From assembly GCF_014647515.1 (NCBI RefSeq), contig NZ_BMPI01000040.1, forward strand, positions 39,287 to 103,286: a stretch of DNA of 64,000 bases. Reading direction: 5' to 3'. The first letter of the stretch is position 1; each line of letters begins with the position of its first letter. The notes below the pieces were generated by a model, which was not told the origin of the DNA, searched no databases, and saw only the letters and a list, made by a program, of their open reading frames with translations. A program made the position numbers and the translations under genes. This DNA is from Dactylosporangium sucinum (GTDB taxonomy: Bacteria > Actinomycetota > Actinomycetes > Mycobacteriales > Micromonosporaceae). Positions 42,590-51,861 of this stretch are shown piece by piece.

Positions 42590-44416
42590 GTGAAAATCGG
42601 TGAAAAGGCCAGTCGGCTGTTTCGGGCGCACGCGTTCGATCTCTCCGCCGTCGCGAGCTACCTGCTGTTCGCCGTCGTGGTCCTCCAGCATCTCTGGGGC
42701 AACCCCCGCACCAGGATGCTCACCGACAACACCCAGGACCAGATCTTCTTCGAGTGGGTGCTCACGCACGCCGCCCGGGTGGTGACCCACGGCGAGTCGC
42801 CGATCTTCACCGACGAGATGAACTCCCCGCTCGGGGTCAACCTCATGGCCAACACCTCGATCCTGGGCCTGGCGCTGCCGCTGAGCCCGGTCACGCTCCT
42901 GTTCGGCGCCGGCGTCACGTTCGCGCTGGTCTGCACCCTGGCCCTGGCCGGCACGGCCACCGGGTGGTATCTCTTCCTCTCCCGCGTCGTCGTGCGCTCG
43001 AAGGGCGCCGCGTACCTCGGCGGCCTGTTCTGCGGCTTCGCGCCGGCGATGATCTCGCAGATCACCGGCCACCCCAACATCGCCGGGCAGTACCTCATCC
43101 CGTTCGTCATCTGGGCCGTCTTCCGCCTCCGCGACGGCTCGCCGGTCCGCCGCGGCCTGGTGCTCGCCGCGCTCGTGGTCTACCAGTGCTTCATCAACGA
43201 GGAGATCCTCTTCCTCACCGCCTGCGCCCTGGCCGTGTTCCTGCTGGTGTACCTGCGCCCGCGCGAGTTCCTCCCGGCCGCCCGCGCCGCCCTGCCCGCG
43301 CTCGGGATCACGGCCGTCGTCGCCGGCGTGCTCCTGGCCTACCCGCTGTTCCACCAGTTCTTCGGCCCCCAGGCGTACCGCGGCCTGCCCGACTTCGTGC
43401 TGAAGATCAACACCGACCTGGCCTCGTTCACCGAGTTCAGCCGCCGCTCGATCGTCGGCGACCCGGCCCGGATCGAGAACATGGGCGGGGCCACGGAGGA
43501 GAACACGTTCTTCGGCTGGCCGCTGGTCGGCCTGCTGGCGGCGGCCCTGGTCGTCCTGGCCCGCCACCGGGCGGCCCGCGCCCTGTACGCCACCGGGATC
43601 GTCTTCGCCGTCCTCTCCCTGGGCATCGTGGTGAAGCGCCACGGCGCGGAGACGTCCTGGCACGGCCCGTGGGAGTGGGTGCACAAGCTGCCGCTGTTCG
43701 ACTCGGTCGTCCCGACGCGGCTGGCCCTGGTCGTGACCCCGGTGGTCGGCGTGATCGTCGCGCTGATCGCCGACCGCCTGGTGGTCCAGCCGGCCGCCGC
43801 CGCGGCGGGGGCGCTCGACACCGAGGCGCCCAATGCGGTGGAGCGCGGTGCGGGGCAGGCCGCCGAGGAACCGGCGGCAGACCGGCGGCCGTCGCCGACG
43901 GCGCCGATCCTCTGGGCCGTGGCCCTCGCCGTCGCGCTGGTGCCGCTCGTGCCCACCCCGCAGCCGGCCGACGAGCGGTCCACCGTCCCCGCGTTCTTCA
44001 CCAGCGGCGCGTGGCGGGGCCACATCCCCGAGGGCGGCACCGTCGTCGTGGTCCCCGGGGGCTGGTGGGAGAGCCTCGACGCGATGCGGTACGCGACCGC
44101 GGCCAACCTCGACTTCAGCATCGCCGGCGGGTACTTCCTCGCGCCCGACCCGAACGACCCCGAGCGCCAGGCGATGTTCGGGCCCGCGCAGCCGGCGACC
44201 ATGGGGCTGCTGGCCGGGGTCGCCAACGACGGCGCCGTGCCGCAGGTGACCCCGGAGCAGCAGGAGCAGGCCCGGGCCGACGCGCGGTACTGGAAGGCGA
44301 CCACCATCGTGCTCGCCGAGCAGCACGGCAACAGCGACGCCATCCGGCAGACCGTCGACCAGCTCTACGGCGCCGGGCAGCACGTCACGGACGTGTGGGT
44401 GTGGGACGTGCGCTGA
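42590..44416 (+). CDS. polytopic GT-C-like membrane glycosyltransferase
   Basis: 608 residues from GTG 42590. Roughly ten to eleven membrane helices (about 17-480) follow a short cytoplasmic start. The first luminal loop carries TDNTQDQIFFEWVLTHAARV, with acidic residues in the position of the catalytic Asp of GT-C enzymes such as DUF6541/GT87-like members. A soluble C-terminal domain (about 480-608, IPEGGTVVVVPGGWWE) is outside. Long Ala/Pro/Arg-rich insertion around 408-440 is cytoplasmic. Probably transfers a sugar from polyprenyl phosphate to a surface glycan. Divergent from a methyltransferase. Confidence 0.75.
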   Translation: MKIGEKASRLFRAHAFDLSAVASYLLFAVVVLQHLWGNPRTRMLTDNTQDQIFFEWVLTHAARVVTHGESPIFTDEMNSPLGVNLMANTSILGLALPLSPVTLLFGAGVTFALVCTLALAGTATGWYLFLSRVVVRSKGAAYLGGLFCGFAPAMISQITGHPNIAGQYLIPFVIWAVFRLRDGSPVRRGLVLAALVVYQCFINEEILFLTACALAVFLLVYLRPREFLPAARAALPALGITAVVAGVLLAYPLFHQFFGPQAYRGLPDFVLKINTDLASFTEFSRRSIVGDPARIENMGGATEENTFFGWPLVGLLAAALVVLARHRAARALYATGIVFAVLSLGIVVKRHGAETSWHGPWEWVHKLPLFDSVVPTRLALVVTPVVGVIVALIADRLVVQPAAAAAGALDTEAPNAVERGAGQAAEEPAADRRPSPTAPILWAVALAVALVPLVPTPQPADERSTVPAFFTSGAWRGHIPEGGTVVVVPGGWWESLDAMRYATAANLDFSIAGGYFLAPDPNDPERQAMFGPAQPATMGLLAGVANDGAVPQVTPEQQEQARADARYWKATTIVLAEQHGNSDAIRQTVDQLYGAGQHVTDVWVWDVR

Positions 44417-44441
44417 CGGAAGCCCCACGGCGGGACAACGG

Positions 44442-45197
44442 TCACGCGGAATAGGCGACCAGTCGCGGGGAGAGGCGGTAGGCGCGCGGGCGGTCCGGGT
44501 CGGGCAGCGCGCGCAGCCGGGCGACGACCGGGACGACCACGTCGCGCCAGACGGTGTCGTCGACGTTCCAGAGGTACGACCAGAGCCGCTCCTCGATGCT
44601 CTCGGCGAACTCGTTCGGTGACTCGGCGAACGCCGTCGACGCCACCCAGGACACCCCGGCCGGGCGCAGGTCGGCGGCGGCCGCGGCGCCGTCGAGGGTC
44701 GGGGCCGAGTCGGGGCGGTCGTCGCGCAGCGGGCCGAGCGGGGCCACCGCCGCGGTCAGGTCGTCGTCGTCCGGCACCCGGCGCGGGATGCCGTGCACCG
44801 CGATCACCCGCCCGCCGGGCCGGACCACCCGGGCCGCCTCGGCGACGGCGGCGTAGACGTCGCCGATGGCGTGCAGCGCGGTCACGAAGACGACGTTGTC
44901 GACCGCGCCGGCGGCGAACGGCAGGGCCGTCGCGTCCGCCTGGACGACGGACGGCCCGAGCCGCTCCCGCGCGTGCCGCAGCATGCCGGCCGACAGGTCG
45001 GCGCCGAAGACCGTGACGCCGAGCGCCCGCAGCGCGGTGGCGACGACGCCGGTGCCGACGCCGACCTCCAGGACCGTGCCCGGCACGAGCCACGGCAGGA
45101 TGTCGGCGGCGAGCACCACCCCCCGCTCCGTGCCGCCCCGGCGGTCGTCGTAGCGGTCGGCGATCCGGTCGAAGGACCGTGACGGGCGCCCGTTCAT
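44442..45197 (-). CDS. class I SAM-dependent methyltransferase
   Basis: 251 residues from ATG 45197. Motif I VLEVGVGTGVVATAL, motif II acidic FGADLSAGML, ADATALPFAAGAVD and ARVVRPGGRVIAVHG are typical of the Methyltransf_11 type. The C-terminal third has Trp-rich FAESIEERLWSYLWNVDD, as in ubiquinone/menaquinone-like or small-molecule methyltransferases. The short 5' overhang before ATG 45197 is rejected because it lacks the family N-terminus. It converges with the GT-C gene (26 bp gap). Substrate unknown. Confidence 0.87.
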   Translation of the reverse strand: MNGRPSRSFDRIADRYDDRRGGTERGVVLAADILPWLVPGTVLEVGVGTGVVATALRALGVTVFGADLSAGMLRHARERLGPSVVQADATALPFAAGAVDNVVFVTALHAIGDVYAAVAEAARVVRPGGRVIAVHGIPRRVPDDDDLTAAVAPLGPLRDDRPDSAPTLDGAAAAADLRPAGVSWVASTAFAESPNEFAESIEERLWSYLWNVDDTVWRDVVVPVVARLRALPDPDRPRAYRLSPRLVAYSA

Positions 45198-45279
45198 GGC
45201 CGAACGGTATCGCCCCACGGGCCGGGTGCGCGACCCGGTCATCACCGGGTCAAGAGCCGACAGGCCCCGACCGGATCAA

Positions 45280-46035
45280 TCAGCTCGGGAACATTCCCGT
45301 CACGTTGACGAAGGTGCCGGTCATCCCGGCGGCGTGCGGCGAGGCCAGGAACGCGATCGTCTCGGCGATCTCCGGCAGGCGCGGCGAGCGGCGCAGCATC
45401 CGCAGCTGGGCCAGGTTGGCCAGGATGCCCTCGACCGCGGCCTCGTCGATCGCCGGGTTCACCGCGGCCAGCTTCTCCACGGTGAGCGTCTCCGGGATGC
45501 CGGCCACCCACACGCCGATCACCCGCACGCCCTGCGGCCCGACCTCCATCGCCAGGTTGCGCACGAACGTGTCGATCGCCGCGTCCGCCGGCCCGGTGCT
45601 GCCCATCATCGGGCTGCCGTGCGACGACCCGCTGTTCAGCGCGACGATCACCCCGCCGCCCTGGGCCGCCATCCGCTTGGCGGCGGCCCGGGCGGTGATG
45701 AAGTTCGTGGTGGCGCCGTTCGTCACCGCGCGGGTGAAGTCGGCGACGCTCATGTCGACCAGCGGCGTGCCCTGCGCGTCGCCGCGCGGCACGAGGTTGA
45801 GCGACACGTCGATGCGGCCCACGGCGTCGGCGTGCGCCTCGACGGCGGCCTCGTCGTACGCGTCGACGACCGCCGCCTCGGCCTTGCCGCCCTCGGCCCG
45901 GATCCGCTCGGCGGCCGCCTCCAGGGTCTCGCGCGTCCGCCCGGTCAGGTGGACGAGGTCGCCCTGCCGGGCGAACACCCCGGCCACGGCCGACCCGATG
46001 TTGCCCGCTGCCCCGTAGATCACGACGTTGCGCAT
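45280..46035 (-). CDS. short-chain dehydrogenase-like protein lacking the catalytic Tyr-Lys pair
   Basis: 251 residues from ATG 46035 behind GGAGGAG. The Rossmann glycine motif is VVIYGAAGNIGSAVAGVF. Other SDR landmarks are present: LNLVPRGDAQG where NNAG is expected, GGGVIVALNSGSS with the catalytic Ser region, and the C-terminal FLASPHAAGMTGTFVNVTGM. At the YxxxK position the sequence is GSTGPADAAIDTFVR, so neither Tyr nor Lys is present. Such divergent SDRs often bind NAD(P) without classical redox activity. Standard SDR chemistry is doubtful here. Confidence 0.85.
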   Translation of the reverse strand: MRNVVIYGAAGNIGSAVAGVFARQGDLVHLTGRTRETLEAAAERIRAEGGKAEAAVVDAYDEAAVEAHADAVGRIDVSLNLVPRGDAQGTPLVDMSVADFTRAVTNGATTNFITARAAAKRMAAQGGGVIVALNSGSSHGSPMMGSTGPADAAIDTFVRNLAMEVGPQGVRVIGVWVAGIPETLTVEKLAAVNPAIDEAAVEGILANLAQLRMLRRSPRLPEIAETIAFLASPHAAGMTGTFVNVTGMFPS

Positions 46036-46099
46036 TTCGGTTGTCTCCTCCGGCGTTCGGTTGGTGTACGCCAGGTGAAACGCCGCCCCGCGCGGGAAC

Positions 46100-49000
46100 T
46101 CATCGGTCGCCCGGAAGAAAGTTCAGGAGATAGACGCCGGCGCCGCCCACGGCGCAGATGGTCGTGCCGTCGGGGTGCCACGCGATGCCCTCGACCGGCC
46201 CGGCCAGCCGCAGCGCGCACACGCACCGGCCGGTCGCCACCTGCCAGATGCGGATCGTGCTGTCGTTGCCGGTGGTGGCCAGCAGCGTGCCGTCCGGCGC
46301 GAACGCGGCCTGGAACACGAGCCCCGTGTGACCGCTCAGCACCCGGTACCGGGTGCCAGTCTCGGCGTGCCAGAGCCGGACGACCTGCTCGTCACAGGTG
46401 GCCAGCAGCGTGCCGTCGGGCGAGAACGGGCAGGCGCCGGACCCGCGGTGATGCGGCAGCTCCCAGCGCACCGTGCCGTCGGCGACCCGCCACACCCGCA
46501 CCGTGAGGTCGTCGCCCGACGTGGCCAGCAGCGTGCCGTCCGGCGACCAGGCACAGCCCCAGATCGACGCCGTGTGGCCGGTCAGGCGGGCCAGCTCGGT
46601 GCCGGTGTCGGTGCGCCACAGCCGGACGGCCCGGTCCCAGCCGGCGGTGGCCAGGGTCCCGCCGTCGGGGGAGAAGGCCAGGCAGGTCACCCGGTCGGTG
46701 TGGCCGGCCAGGGCGGCGTGCGGCGCGCCGTCGGCGGCCTGCCAGACCCGCACCGCCCGGTCCCAGCCGGCCGCGGCGACGAGTCGGCCGTCGGGGGAGA
46801 AGGCGCAGCTGTCCATCCAGCTGCCGTCGCCGGTGAGCACGCCGAGCGGCGCACGGTCGGCGACCCGCCACAGCCGGACGGTGGCGTCGCCCTTGGCCAC
46901 CGCGAGCGTGCCGCCGTCGGGGGAGAAGGCGCACCCGACGGCCCAGTCGGTGCTGCCGGTGAGCACGACGCGTTCGGTACCGCCGGAAAGCTCCCACAAC
47001 CGGGCCGTGCCGTCGACGCTCGTCGTGGCCAGCAGCGCGCCGTCGCCGGAGAACGCGCACCCGAGGACCAGCCGCGCCGTGTGCCCCTGCAGCCGGGCGC
47101 GCTCGGTCAGCGTCGCCACGTCGTACAGCCGGGCCGCGCGGTCCAGCCCGGCGGTGGCCAGCAGCGACCCGTCCGGGGAGAACGCGCAGCCGCAGGCGTG
47201 CCCGTCGACGACCCCGTAGCGGCTGCCGTCGGCGACCCGCCAGACCCGGGTGGTGAGGTCGTCGCTCGTGGAGGCGAGCAGCGTGCCGTCGGGGGAGAAG
47301 GCGACCTCGTGGACGGTGCCGCCGTGGCCGGTGAGCACCGCGTGCGCGGCGCCGGCGGCGACCTTCCACAGCCGCACCGTGCCGTCGGCGGACGCGGTGG
47401 CCAGCAGCGTGCCGTCCGGGGAGAAGGCGCAGCCGTTGACCTCGTCGGTGTGGCCGGCCAGCACGGTCACCGCGGTCCCGTCGGCGGCGGCCCACAGCCG
47501 TACCGTCCCGTCGGTCCCGGTCGAGGCGAGCAGGCTTCCGTCGGGCGAGAACGCGCACCGGGTGATCGCCCCGGCGTGCCCGGTGAGGTGTGGCCGCTGG
47601 GTGCCGTCGGCGACCCGCCACAGCCGTACCGTCCCGTCGTGCCCGGCGGTGGCCAGCAGCGACCCGTCCGGGGAGAAGGCACAGCCGTAGATCGGCGCGG
47701 TGTGCCCGATGAACAGCGCCTGCTGCGTGCCGTCCGGCACCCGCCACAGCCGGATCGTGGCGTCGTCGCCGGTCGTCGCCAGCAGCGTGCCGTCGGGCGA
47801 GAACGCGCAGTTGGTGACCGGGCCGACGTGCCCGGCCGGCTCGGTCGGCTGGGTCGGGTCGGGCAGGTCGGGCAGCGGCCAGATCGGCTCCAGGCGGGGC
47901 GCCGGCAGCGCGTCGCGGTAGCGCCGCACCTGCTCCGCCAGCCCGGGGATGCCGTGCAGCCGGCTGGCCAGGGTCGCGGCGAGCGCCTCCGGCGGGTCGA
48001 TCGGGCCGAGCAGGTGCGCGGCGTGGGCCAGGACCCGCCGCAGGGTCCGGCCGGTGGGGGTGCCGATGAGCGCGAGGTCGGCGTCGAGGGTGACGACCGA
48101 GTCGAACCGGCGGGTCTTCGCCTCGATCCAGCGCGGGTCGCAGACGAGCGCGGGCAGCTCGCCGCCCCGGCCGGCGCCGTGGAGGTGGTACGGCAGGTAC
48201 CGCCACAGGTAGCGGGCGCCGGCCGGCAGCCGCCACCACTCGCCGGGCGCCGGCAGCAGCCCGGCGGCGGCGTCGACCAGCCGGGCGTGCACCTCCTCCT
48301 GCCGGGCGGGCTCGGCGTTGCGCAGGTGGGCGAGCATCACGTCGTGCAGGACCAGCCGACGGCCGGGCGCGTCGAGCCGGTAGTCGCTGACCAGGCCGAG
48401 GCCGGCCAGCTCCTCGCACAGCGCCTCGACCCGGTTCGGCGGCCAGAGCAGGGCGAGCACGTCCAGCGGGATGTCGACGTCCTCGGGGAAGACGGCGAGG
48501 TCGTGGTACCGCCTCCGGTCCTGCGGCCCGAGCAGGGCGAGGCTGGCGTCGATGGTGGCGGCCACCGCCTGGCTGCGGTCGACCGGCCGGGCCGGGTCGA
48601 ACGCGGCCGGCCCCTCGGCCCGCAGCCGCTCGGTGATCTCGCGGGCCGCCTGGTGCGGCGACTGCCCGCGGCTGACCCGGCGCCGCAGCGCGCCGTTGAC
48701 CAGGTTCAGCAGCAGCGGCCAGCGCCCGGCCAGCTCGGCCAGCCGGTCCGCGTCGCCGGCGGCCAGCCCGGGCAGCCCGCCGGCGACGAGCTGGCGGGCC
48801 TGCGCGTCGGACATCGCGTCGACCCGCACGCACGGCGCGCCGGCCGGCAGCAGGTCGGGGATCCGGGTGGTGACGAGCCGGGTGCAGGCCCGCCCGCCGA
48901 ACCGGAAGGGGCGCAGCTGCGTCTCGTCCCACACGTCGTCGAGCACGAGCAGGACGGGGTCGCGCTCGCGCTCGTCGAGGATGCGGCCGAGCTCGGCGCC

Positions 49001-49582
49001 GGCGGCGTCCGGGTCGACGAGCGCGGGCCGCGACCCGGACAGCGCGAACGCCAGGTCGTTGATCCGCACCGCGAGGTCGGCGCCGTGCACCTCCTGGCCG
49101 ATGGTGAGCCACAGCAGGCCGCCGGAGAAGCGCTCGCGCACCCGCGGCTGGTGGCTGACCCAGGCGGCGAGCCGCGTCTTGCCGAACCCGCCGGCCCCGC
49201 GCAGCGCGGTGGTCAGCCCGACCTCGGCCGGCCCGCCCGCGGCCGCCTTGTCCCGCGCGGCCGGCTCCGGGGCCGGGCCCACGAGGACCTCGATCAGCTC
49301 GGCGCCCAGCTCCGGGCGGGGCACCATGCGCTCCAGCGGCGGCGCCATCCACGGCCGCCGCTCCGGCGCGGGCGGCGCCGGGCGGTGGACGGCCTGCCGC
49401 TGCTCGGTGAAGACCAGCAGCAGCCCGGCGGCGGTGATCGGCAGGGCCAGGATGTTCGCCCAGCCGGCCGCCGCGTTCACGTCGCCGGTGGACGCGATCC
49501 ACACCGGCGCCGCGACGCACACCAGCAGGACGGCGAAACCGACGAGCGACCAGCCGAGCCGCCCGGGGCGTGAGATTCGCAC
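46100..49582 (-). CDS. membrane-anchored STAND NTPase (NB-ARC) with fourteen WD40 repeats
   Basis: 1,160 residues from the GTG at 49580-49582. Two N-terminal membrane helices (WSLVGFAVLLVCVAAPVWI and ILALPITAAGLLLVF). The NB-ARC ATPase follows (about 85-360) with Walker A GAGGFGKTRLA (near 130), the kinase-2 motif LLVLDDVWD and RxxR-like TRLVTTRIPD, then winged-helix and helical regions (about 340-570, AVFPEDVDIPLDVLAL). From about 585 to the end, 14 WD40 repeats of the form CAFSPDGTLLATxGDD, enough for two seven-blade propellers. The domain order resembles Apaf-1, with a membrane anchor instead of a CARD. The propeller probably senses a ligand and the ATPase switches assembly. Confidence 0.9.
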   Translation of the reverse strand: MRISRPGRLGWSLVGFAVLLVCVAAPVWIASTGDVNAAAGWANILALPITAAGLLLVFTEQRQAVHRPAPPAPERRPWMAPPLERMVPRPELGAELIEVLVGPAPEPAARDKAAAGGPAEVGLTTALRGAGGFGKTRLAAWVSHQPRVRERFSGGLLWLTIGQEVHGADLAVRINDLAFALSGSRPALVDPDAAGAELGRILDERERDPVLLVLDDVWDETQLRPFRFGGRACTRLVTTRIPDLLPAGAPCVRVDAMSDAQARQLVAGGLPGLAAGDADRLAELAGRWPLLLNLVNGALRRRVSRGQSPHQAAREITERLRAEGPAAFDPARPVDRSQAVAATIDASLALLGPQDRRRYHDLAVFPEDVDIPLDVLALLWPPNRVEALCEELAGLGLVSDYRLDAPGRRLVLHDVMLAHLRNAEPARQEEVHARLVDAAAGLLPAPGEWWRLPAGARYLWRYLPYHLHGAGRGGELPALVCDPRWIEAKTRRFDSVVTLDADLALIGTPTGRTLRRVLAHAAHLLGPIDPPEALAATLASRLHGIPGLAEQVRRYRDALPAPRLEPIWPLPDLPDPTQPTEPAGHVGPVTNCAFSPDGTLLATTGDDATIRLWRVPDGTQQALFIGHTAPIYGCAFSPDGSLLATAGHDGTVRLWRVADGTQRPHLTGHAGAITRCAFSPDGSLLASTGTDGTVRLWAAADGTAVTVLAGHTDEVNGCAFSPDGTLLATASADGTVRLWKVAAGAAHAVLTGHGGTVHEVAFSPDGTLLASTSDDLTTRVWRVADGSRYGVVDGHACGCAFSPDGSLLATAGLDRAARLYDVATLTERARLQGHTARLVLGCAFSGDGALLATTSVDGTARLWELSGGTERVVLTGSTDWAVGCAFSPDGGTLAVAKGDATVRLWRVADRAPLGVLTGDGSWMDSCAFSPDGRLVAAAGWDRAVRVWQAADGAPHAALAGHTDRVTCLAFSPDGGTLATAGWDRAVRLWRTDTGTELARLTGHTASIWGCAWSPDGTLLATSGDDLTVRVWRVADGTVRWELPHHRGSGACPFSPDGTLLATCDEQVVRLWHAETGTRYRVLSGHTGLVFQAAFAPDGTLLATTGNDSTIRIWQVATGRCVCALRLAGPVEGIAWHPDGTTICAVGGAGVYLLNFLPGDR

Positions 49583-49865
49583 CCGTCCATCGTCGCGGAA
49601 CCGGTGCGCCTCCCAGAAGGCTCCGCGGCGGGACTGACTGCTTCGGCCGTCCTTGCAGATACTGCGAAACGTGCTCCTGGCATCACGCCGCGGATAGGCA
49701 ATACCATCGATCGGAGCTTCACGGAGGGCCGATGCGTCCGAGCATCAGCCCTCCGCTGTGCGCTGTCAGGCGTCGTCGAGACCAATTCGACGAACCTGTG
49801 CGAAGGTTCGTGGCACGACGATGTGCCGTGTGCCTTCAGGGACGAACTCTCTTGCATGACGACCG

Positions 49866-50078
49866 TTAGTGGGCGGTATCGAAGCTGCCCTTCTTTGTGC
49901 CGTCCACAAACGATTCCCACGCCATCGGCGTGAATCGTAACGCCGGGCCGTCCGGATTCTTGCTGTCGCGGACGGCGACGGCTGTGTCGAGCATTGCGAC
50001 CTCGACGCAGTTACTGCCGCCGTTGCCGTTGCTGCGGCTGCTCTTGCGCCAGGCGGTGTCGCTGAGTTGCGCAGACAT
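49866..50078 (-). CDS. DUF397 protein, partner of the HTH regulator
   Basis: 70 residues from ATG 50078 with GAGGAGG 6-12 bp upstream. The signature LSDTAWRKSSRSNGNGGSNCVEVA, then VAVRDSKNPDGPALRFTPMAWESFV, is diagnostic of the DUF397 family. These small proteins pair with Scr1-type HTH regulators (WhiJ/BldB-like systems) and are thought to antagonise them. Here the regulator gene lies 32 bp upstream on the same strand. The STAND gene follows 283 bp downstream. Confidence 0.93.
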   Translation of the reverse strand: MSAQLSDTAWRKSSRSNGNGGSNCVEVAMLDTAVAVRDSKNPDGPALRFTPMAWESFVDGTKKGSFDTAH

Positions 50079-50110
50079 GATCGCACCTCCTCTCTACGGA
50101 GACTTGCCAG

Positions 50111-50998
50111 CTACTCGTCGAGCAGACCCTGGATCATGCCGACCGACGAGGACTGGCTGAGTGCCTTCGTGCTCAGTCGCTCGAACTCGTCCCGGTAACG
50201 CGTGACCTCTGCAGGCTGCTCCTCGTAGTAGTCCCCGGCAAGTCCTTCCAGGTAGACGACGTCCAAGTGGGCGACGTCATCGAACTCCAGCAGGGCCATC
50301 GACCCGCCCATGAGGGCGTGTTCGCCGGCACCAAAGGGCAGAATCTGCACGTTCACGTTCGGCATGGCCGCGGCTGTGATAATCCGCTGCCACTGCTCCC
50401 GCATGACCTGCTCGCCGCCCACCGTGCGGCGCACCACCGACTCGTCGATGATCGCCCACAGGGTGAGCTTCGGGTCCGTGACCAGGCGCTCCTGCCGCTG
50501 CAGGCGCAGCGCGACCCGGCGGTCGATCGACTGCTGCGGGTCGTTGCGCCGGCCGGTGCCCATGAGGGCCCGCATATAGGCCTCGGTCTGCAGCAGGCCC
50601 GGCAGGACGATCGGCTCCCAGACCTTCGCCGTGGAGGCGTCCGCCTCCATGCCGACGAAGTTGCCCGGGCGCATGACGTCCTTGTAGTCGGTCCACCAGC
50701 CGCGCTGGCGGGCCAGCCGGGCCAGCGTGAGCAGCGCCTCCCGGTAGGTGGCGTCGGCGACGCCGTAGAGCGAGAGCAGGTCGGCGACGTCCCGGGGGGT
50801 GACCGGGACGCGGGCGTTCTCGATGCGGGTGACCTTCGCCGAGTGCCACTCGAAGTGGCGGGAGACGAACTCCTGCGTGAGCCCGGCATCCTCCCGGCAT
50901 TTCTTCAGCTCCGCGGCCAGTCGCCGGCGACGGAGTGTGGGGCCCTCGTCGACCGCCACCGTCGCCTCCCCCGGTTTCCGCGTGGTGTCAATCTGCAC
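50111..50998 (-). CDS. Scr1-family helix-turn-helix transcriptional regulator
   Basis: 295 residues from the GTG at 50996-50998; a longer frame starts upstream but the added sequence is not conserved-looking. The XRE-type HTH (about 20-75) reads LAAELKKCREDAGLTQEFVS and SAKVTRIENARVPVTP. The C-terminal two thirds is the DUF5753 domain (WEPIVLPGLLQTEAYMRALM, RRVALRLQRQERL, LWAIIDESVVRR, VNVQILPFG). These regulators control development and secondary metabolism in actinomycetes together with a small DUF397 protein, encoded next in this operon. Divergent from the GPP34 gene, with a palindrome between. Confidence 0.92.
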   Translation of the reverse strand: MQIDTTRKPGEATVAVDEGPTLRRRRLAAELKKCREDAGLTQEFVSRHFEWHSAKVTRIENARVPVTPRDVADLLSLYGVADATYREALLTLARLARQRGWWTDYKDVMRPGNFVGMEADASTAKVWEPIVLPGLLQTEAYMRALMGTGRRNDPQQSIDRRVALRLQRQERLVTDPKLTLWAIIDESVVRRTVGGEQVMREQWQRIITAAAMPNVNVQILPFGAGEHALMGGSMALLEFDDVAHLDVVYLEGLAGDYYEEQPAEVTRYRDEFERLSTKALSQSSSVGMIQGLLDE

Positions 50999-51054
50999 GC
51001 CCTTGATCCTATGCAATTTGGATTTGAGTGAGACCCCGAGTCTAGTACTCGTTG

Positions 51055-51070
51055 CGCTACACGTAGTGCT
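51055..51070. promoter_or_regulatory. palindrome between the HTH regulator and the GPP34 gene
   Basis: GCGCTACACGTAGTGC (51055-51070) is an interrupted dyad (CTAC-AC-GTAG inside GC ends), 57 bp upstream of the regulator start and 94 bp before GPP34. A candidate autoregulatory operator for the Scr1-type protein. Confidence 0.35.
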
Positions 51071-51163
51071 TGATACATGATGCTGAAGACATCGAGGACC
51101 GTACCCCCGGTCCGAATTTTCGTGATCTCCTTTCGCCGACGTGCTCAAAGGAGTGTGGTCGCG

Positions 51164-51802
51164 ATGCTTGCCAACAGCTATTACTTGATCGCGCACGACG
51201 ACCGGACGGGCCGCTCACGCCTGCATCCACGGGCGACCGGCCTCGGCCTGGCGGCCGGGCTGCTGGGTGAGCTGATGCTGTACGGCCGGCTTCGCGCCAT
51301 GACGGGAGACCTCTACGTCGTCAGCCACGAGCCACCGGGAGACTCGCTCTCCCACAGCCTGCTCGACCTGCTCGTCGCCCAGCCGCAGCACCGGGAGATC
51401 CGCACCTGGCTCGCGTACCTGTCCCAGGACGCGACCGGCCAGGTCGGTGAGCGGCTGCTGCGGGCCGGGATCGTCGAGCCGGTGACCCGGCGCAAGCTGC
51501 TGGGCGCCGAGACGCTCTACATGCCCATGACCCCCGACCAGCGCAACGCGGCGGCGTGGGAGTCGATCCGGCTGGCCGAGGCGATGAGCCGCCGCCGGTC
51601 GATGAACCTCACCGACCGGGTCCTCACCGCGCTCGTGGTGGCGACCGGCCTCACCCGCTACGTGTTCTTCAGCCCCCAGCAGCAGCGTGACTGCATGCAG
51701 AACATGCCGAACATCATGGCGTCGCTGCCCGACGATCTCGTCCAGCTCGTCCAGTACACCGAGGCGGCCGTGGGCTCCGCGCTCGCGGCCGGCCGCCGGT
51801 GA
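51164..51802 (+). CDS. GPP34 family protein (GOLPH3-like)
   Basis: 212 residues from ATG 51164, AAAGGAG 9 bp upstream. Conserved GPP34 features: MLANSYYLIAHDDRTGRSRL, GLAAGLLGELMLYGRLR, the central ATGQVGERLLRAGIVEPV and a C-terminal helical region with LTDRVLTALVVATGLTRYVF. Eukaryotic GOLPH3 binds phosphatidylinositol-4-phosphate at Golgi membranes; bacterial homologues are abundant in actinomycetes with an unknown role. The downstream APC permease follows with a 59-bp gap and may be co-transcribed. Confidence 0.9.
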   Translation: MLANSYYLIAHDDRTGRSRLHPRATGLGLAAGLLGELMLYGRLRAMTGDLYVVSHEPPGDSLSHSLLDLLVAQPQHREIRTWLAYLSQDATGQVGERLLRAGIVEPVTRRKLLGAETLYMPMTPDQRNAAAWESIRLAEAMSRRRSMNLTDRVLTALVVATGLTRYVFFSPQQQRDCMQNMPNIMASLPDDLVQLVQYTEAAVGSALAAGRR

Positions 51803-51861
51803 CGGCGACGGCGGGGCGGCACCACATCCGGCGCGGCGACTCCAGCATGAGGAGACCGAAC

